From: Eulemur rufifrons
Taxonomy: Eukaryota; Chordata; Mammalia; Primates; Lemuridae
Direction of reading: 5' to 3'
DNA length: 64,000 nt
Assembly: GCF_041146395.1 (NCBI RefSeq)
Contig: NC_091006.1
Span: 5,710,001-5,774,000 of the forward strand
Under the pieces are notes generated by a model, which made no database searches, was not told the origin of the DNA, and saw only the letters and a program-made list of their open reading frames with translations. Both the position numbers and the translations under genes were made by a program. Below, in pieces: positions 48,370 to 64,000 of the stretch (position 1 is the first letter of the stretch; every line of letters begins with the position of its first letter).

Positions 48370-48445
48370 GAAAATATCACACATTTCAATTTACTATGTC
48401 CATTGTTACAATGATTATGAAGTAAAATTTAGTGAAGAAAAATTT

Positions 48446-48782
<337 letters not shown>

Positions 48783-49711
48783 AAGTGAAGAAAAATTTAA
48801 AAGACAAAAAGACAGGTGATCGTGATGTCAAATTCTGATCGTGGCTAAAGTATATTTTACTTCCACTTTAGCCTTATGCAGAGTTTCATGTATTGAACAA
48901 AAATAACTGAATACACAGTGATTTATTTCTTTAAAAAAAAACAAAGAAATAAAACCCAAACTAATATAGCCAAAATCATAAGTACTGTTACTGTGTGGTT
49001 GTATAATTTTCAGGCTTCTTCTGTCTACTGTTTATGATTATCTGTTTGTCAGTATTTCTCTTTGTATTGAATTGTATATTCATATATTTTATAAAAATAA
49101 ATGTGTTGGTCAACTTGAGTTTTCTGTTCACATTATATCAGAATTTTTTCCATGTCCTTAAATATTTTTCTCAACTTCACATTTAATGACTACTTTGTAT
49201 TCTAGGACAGTGATAATCTGTCATGTATTTAACTAGTAAGCTATGCTAGATTCAGAATGTTGAACACTCGCTATCCATTTCGAGTATCTTGACCGTGTTG
49301 ACCCAATTTCAAGACCAAACGAAGTCCTGATTTGGATGATACGCCCTCTTTTGAGTCTTGAAGGTGGGAATGGGAACAGGTAGATCTGCTGAGAGGATGA
49401 CAGACCTGCCCAATCTTATGTCCACATCTGCCTCACCAAAATGGTTCATTGGCCAGAAATTTTCTTGCTAAAGTATCTGGGTCTGGCTTCAATGCAGATG
49501 TGCCTCTTCTGTATGACTCTGTGTAGCTGAGACCCCTGGGAATTGAGGGAGGACATGGGATTATCCAAAATTCCAGTCTTCCCAAATTGTGTGTAATGAG
49601 AGGTAACTTGAAACCTGGATTGTAAGAGCATAATGGCATTAATAATATTAACTTAAGTCTTGCTGAAAAAACTAAAGCACAGCTAGTTTTAAGATCTTTC
49701 TCTTTTCCCAG

Positions 49712-49777
49712 GTCTAAGTTCACTAGACTCTGCTTTTCTGGTAGAAGAACCCTGAGGACTCTTGTGGGTCTAAAACT

Positions 49778-49786
<9 letters not shown>
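49712..49786 (+). CDS. Start exon of the third KRAB-ZNF gene
   Basis: Acceptor ttttcccag precedes it and donor gtaagt follows. ATG GCC CAT is at 49778-49786; 66 bases are 5' UTR. Confidence 0.75.
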
Positions 49787-59228
<9,442 letters not shown>

Positions 59229-59365
59229 TAGACAATGTACAATATGTCCATGAATTTATACCACTGAGAAACAGTTTAAACGACAATGTGAAAAGGCTTT
59301 TACATGTGGACCAGTTTTTATAAGGCATCAAATAATTTATACTGGTATTAACTCTTTGGAATATA
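59229..59365 (+). pseudogene. Vestigial finger after the third gene's stop
   Basis: 'caatgtgaaaaggcttttacatgtggacc ... aggcatcaaataatttatactggt' keeps Cys and His codons of a finger in a frame cut off by the stop and shifts upstream. Confidence 0.55.
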
Positions 59366-59454
59366 AATGTTTAAAGTTTTTAGTTAAATGTTCAGATTCA
59401 GAGAATTTACATTATATTTTATATATAAGAAATATATATGGCATTCCTCTGTAT

Positions 59455-59999
59455 TTCACTGGTCACTGTGGCCAGACTGTGCAACCCAAGTTGTTAAAAG
59501 GCAGATAAGTACCACCCAGCGAAGAGACTGGTACATGATTTGAGGTTGTGGAAAACAGACAACAAGCACACCAAGTGGTATAGCATTTACTTAAAGCAAG
59601 AGAGGAGACAGAGTGCACAAGATCCTCTTCCTTGCAATGTGTCAATCCTGGCTGGTGGTTCCACTGTGTAGCTGATGTGAACAATGCAGGTGCACACACT
59701 GCACTTCCTGCTGCAGTGATAGGACCTCAACCCTTCTTCTGTGGGGTCTGAAATACAGAATGCCGGGGGCGTGTCTCAGGGCCATTGACATGTCCTTAAG
59801 CATAACAAAGGAGTACACAGTGAGTCTGAAACAGGGAAAGATAGTCCTGTACAAGTCGATGAGCCCAGCATAGGCTGTGAGGGCTTTTTATATCATGATA
59901 AGGAAGTGTCCCAGGCCCAAGGCCCAATCATATATGGCCATGTGAGGGCTGAAAGACTGCATACACAAGACTACACCTCCCAACACTGTGGGTTATCAG

Positions 60000-60000
<1 letters not shown>
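59455..60000 (-). mobile_element. Possible LTR-like element, minus orientation
   Basis: On the minus strand it has a TATA-like ATATAAAAAGCC and a G+C higher than the flanks, and ends near 'cttttaaca'. No coding part and no clear target duplication. Confidence 0.35.
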
Positions 60001-62440
<2,440 letters not shown>

Positions 62441-62479
62441 CATGATTTGTGTCACTTCCTTTTTTTCTCCTATATTGTA

Positions 62480-62940
62480 AGACTTAAAATTTCACGTGTG
62501 GTCTTAATGTATTTGAGCCTCACAGGGTCCCAAAGTCCTAACCATGATTCCCCTGCTCTCCCCAGATATGCCCCCCCCACCCAGCAAGAAAAGCGCCCAA
62601 CCAGTTAGTTCCCTAGTTCCCTTGTTAACCACACCAGCTGATCCTCAACCTAATGGGGTTCACCTCCCTGCCAGCCCATGAAACCAATGAAACAAGACAC
62701 GCACATTCTCCTATGGCAACCAGGGGACAGCTTATCTTACTACAAAGCCTGCCTCTCACAGGCTGATTTACTCAGCTCCCGAGTGCAACCGCCCTGCAAT
62801 GTGTGCTGTCTTTTTCCCCTTGGGATATGAGTATACATGACTAATAAATTGCTGTCAATCTCATCTATCCAGTATCTGGATGTCATGTATTCAGACATCT
62901 CTAGAACTATAGGGCAAGACTCCTTCCATCAAAACCAGGT
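62480..62940 (+). mobile_element. Probable solo LTR
   Basis: A G+C-rich block with AATAAA (near 62,842) followed by a T/C-rich end, the layout of a gammaretrovirus-type LTR. Borders are uncertain and no internal genes are present in the window. Confidence 0.45.
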
Positions 62941-64000
62941 AAAGAGGAGGTGGGTAAAACACTATCCTCATTTTTACTGCCATTTCAGAGCTTTCAGTAT
63001 CTAGTGCATGATTTATAAAACTCAAACTTCAAACACAGGCACTAATCATGTTGTCAGCCTAAGTCTAGTTTTTATGCATTGCCTAAAGTTGAGCTTCTCA
63101 AAATAATCTTAGAAATATGTCTGTGATTGAAATGTTATTTTGCTGAGCCTATAATCCTAAAGGGAATATTATTTTGTATTGTCCTATTTGTAAAAGAGAT
63201 CAGGCAAAAATTAAAAGTGTGGAATCTCTATTGAGCCTTGATTCATAGGGAAAAGGACTCTTTGAGATGATTTTTCAGGTTGAGAGAAAAATGGACCATT
63301 GGAGTAAGAAGAACTGAGAGTCAGAATGATTTCTGATGGTTCTGGAAACAGACACACATTGCTATGAATATGTAAAATGGTATAGTCATGATAAGGAGAA
63401 ATTTGTCAACATCACAAGTTAAAATGCACATAGGAAATCCACTTTTGAGAATTTAGCTTATAAACAAAAGTAAAAATATGCAAACTGATGTTTATGCAGG
63501 GATATTGGAGCATTCCTTTTAAGAAAACATTGGAAAGTCCTTACTATACAGTAGCAGAATACGTGTTTCTTAAACTAGGGTGCAGCCAGACTATATGGCC
63601 TTTGACAGTTGTTGAAAATGACACTCTTTATGTACTAATTTGGAACCATGTTTGAAGAAAAAGAAATATATACTTATATATATGAGTGTAACATATGTAT
63701 AAAATTGTATATGGATATACATATATATGTGTATATAGGTGTGTGTATATCTGTGCATATTTGTATATGAAAATATCTTCTCTGGAAAGATATACACTGA
63801 AATCAAAATCTTGACTCCAAGATGTGCTTTACTGTATGACTGGGATACATGGGAAAGAAAGGCTGCTTATCTTTTTACTTAAACCTTTTTATACCTTTTC
63901 AATTGTTATCCTATATATTCATTACATATTTAAAATATGTAATAAAGCTGATAACTAAAACATAGGCATCCTTTGATGAGTAACTCTACATTTCCCATTT
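62941..64000. other. AT-rich end of window (no gene seen)
   Basis: Unassigned DNA with a TA/GT-rich simple-sequence stretch at about 63,665-63,775. Confidence 0.5.

Noticed and set aside
63591..63806. 71-codon minus-strand frame rich in Tyr, Ile and His
   Set aside because: It comes from the TA/GT-rich simple sequence at 63,665-63,775.

Overview
This is mammalian, and specifically primate, genomic DNA. The many Alu copies carry the long A-rich linker and the 'cctagcactctggg' left arm that I know from strepsirrhine (lemur-type) Alu elements, mixed with older dimeric Alu copies and Alu monomers, so a lemur or close relative is the best guess. Introns are rich in L1/HAL1, MIR and L2 remnants. 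Nothing bacterial or plasmid-like is present.

The window holds three KRAB-C2H2 zinc-finger genes in tandem, all on the + strand. Each has the same plan: a CpG-rich promoter with a non-coding exon 1, a short exon carrying a three-codon start, a KRAB-A exon, a KRAB-B exon, and one long exon with all the fingers. Unit 1 (about 1-13,300) is recognisable as ZNF573, with 19 fingers and an intact frame. Unit 2 (about 23,400-39,600) is ZNF607-like. Its finger exon is broken by a 125-bp retroposed insertion, which leaves KRAB plus three and a half fingers; an undamaged frame for about 17 more fingers follows. Unit 3 (about 40,600-59,300) is an intact KRAB gene with 11 fingers. It is the nearest relative of unit 2 and sits where ZNF781 would be expected from the human order as I remember it. 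The order ZNF573, ZNF607, next gene fits the human chromosome 19q13.12 cluster.

The proteins would act in the nucleus as sequence-specific repressors: the KRAB domain recruits TRIM28/KAP1 and the fingers bind DNA. Shared old repeats (a MIR between KRAB-A and KRAB-B, an L2-type element after KRAB-B) lie at matching places in all three units, so the units arose by tandem duplication after those insertions. Younger insertions differ between units: an internally deleted mariner with an Alu inside it, solo LTR-like elements and a HAL1 element. A 3.5-kb retrocopy of an mRNA 3' end, with poly(A), poly(A) signal and 13-bp target duplications, lies in unit 3.

The main points for a second look are the insertion that splits the ZNF607 finger array, the nearly identical promoters of units 2 and 3 (3 differences in 249 bp, against 17 in 127 bp for their KRAB-A exons), the 3.5-kb retrocopy, the duplicated start exon of ZNF573, and the five/six-finger block expansion of ZNF607. 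I found no sign of a wholly new class of system.
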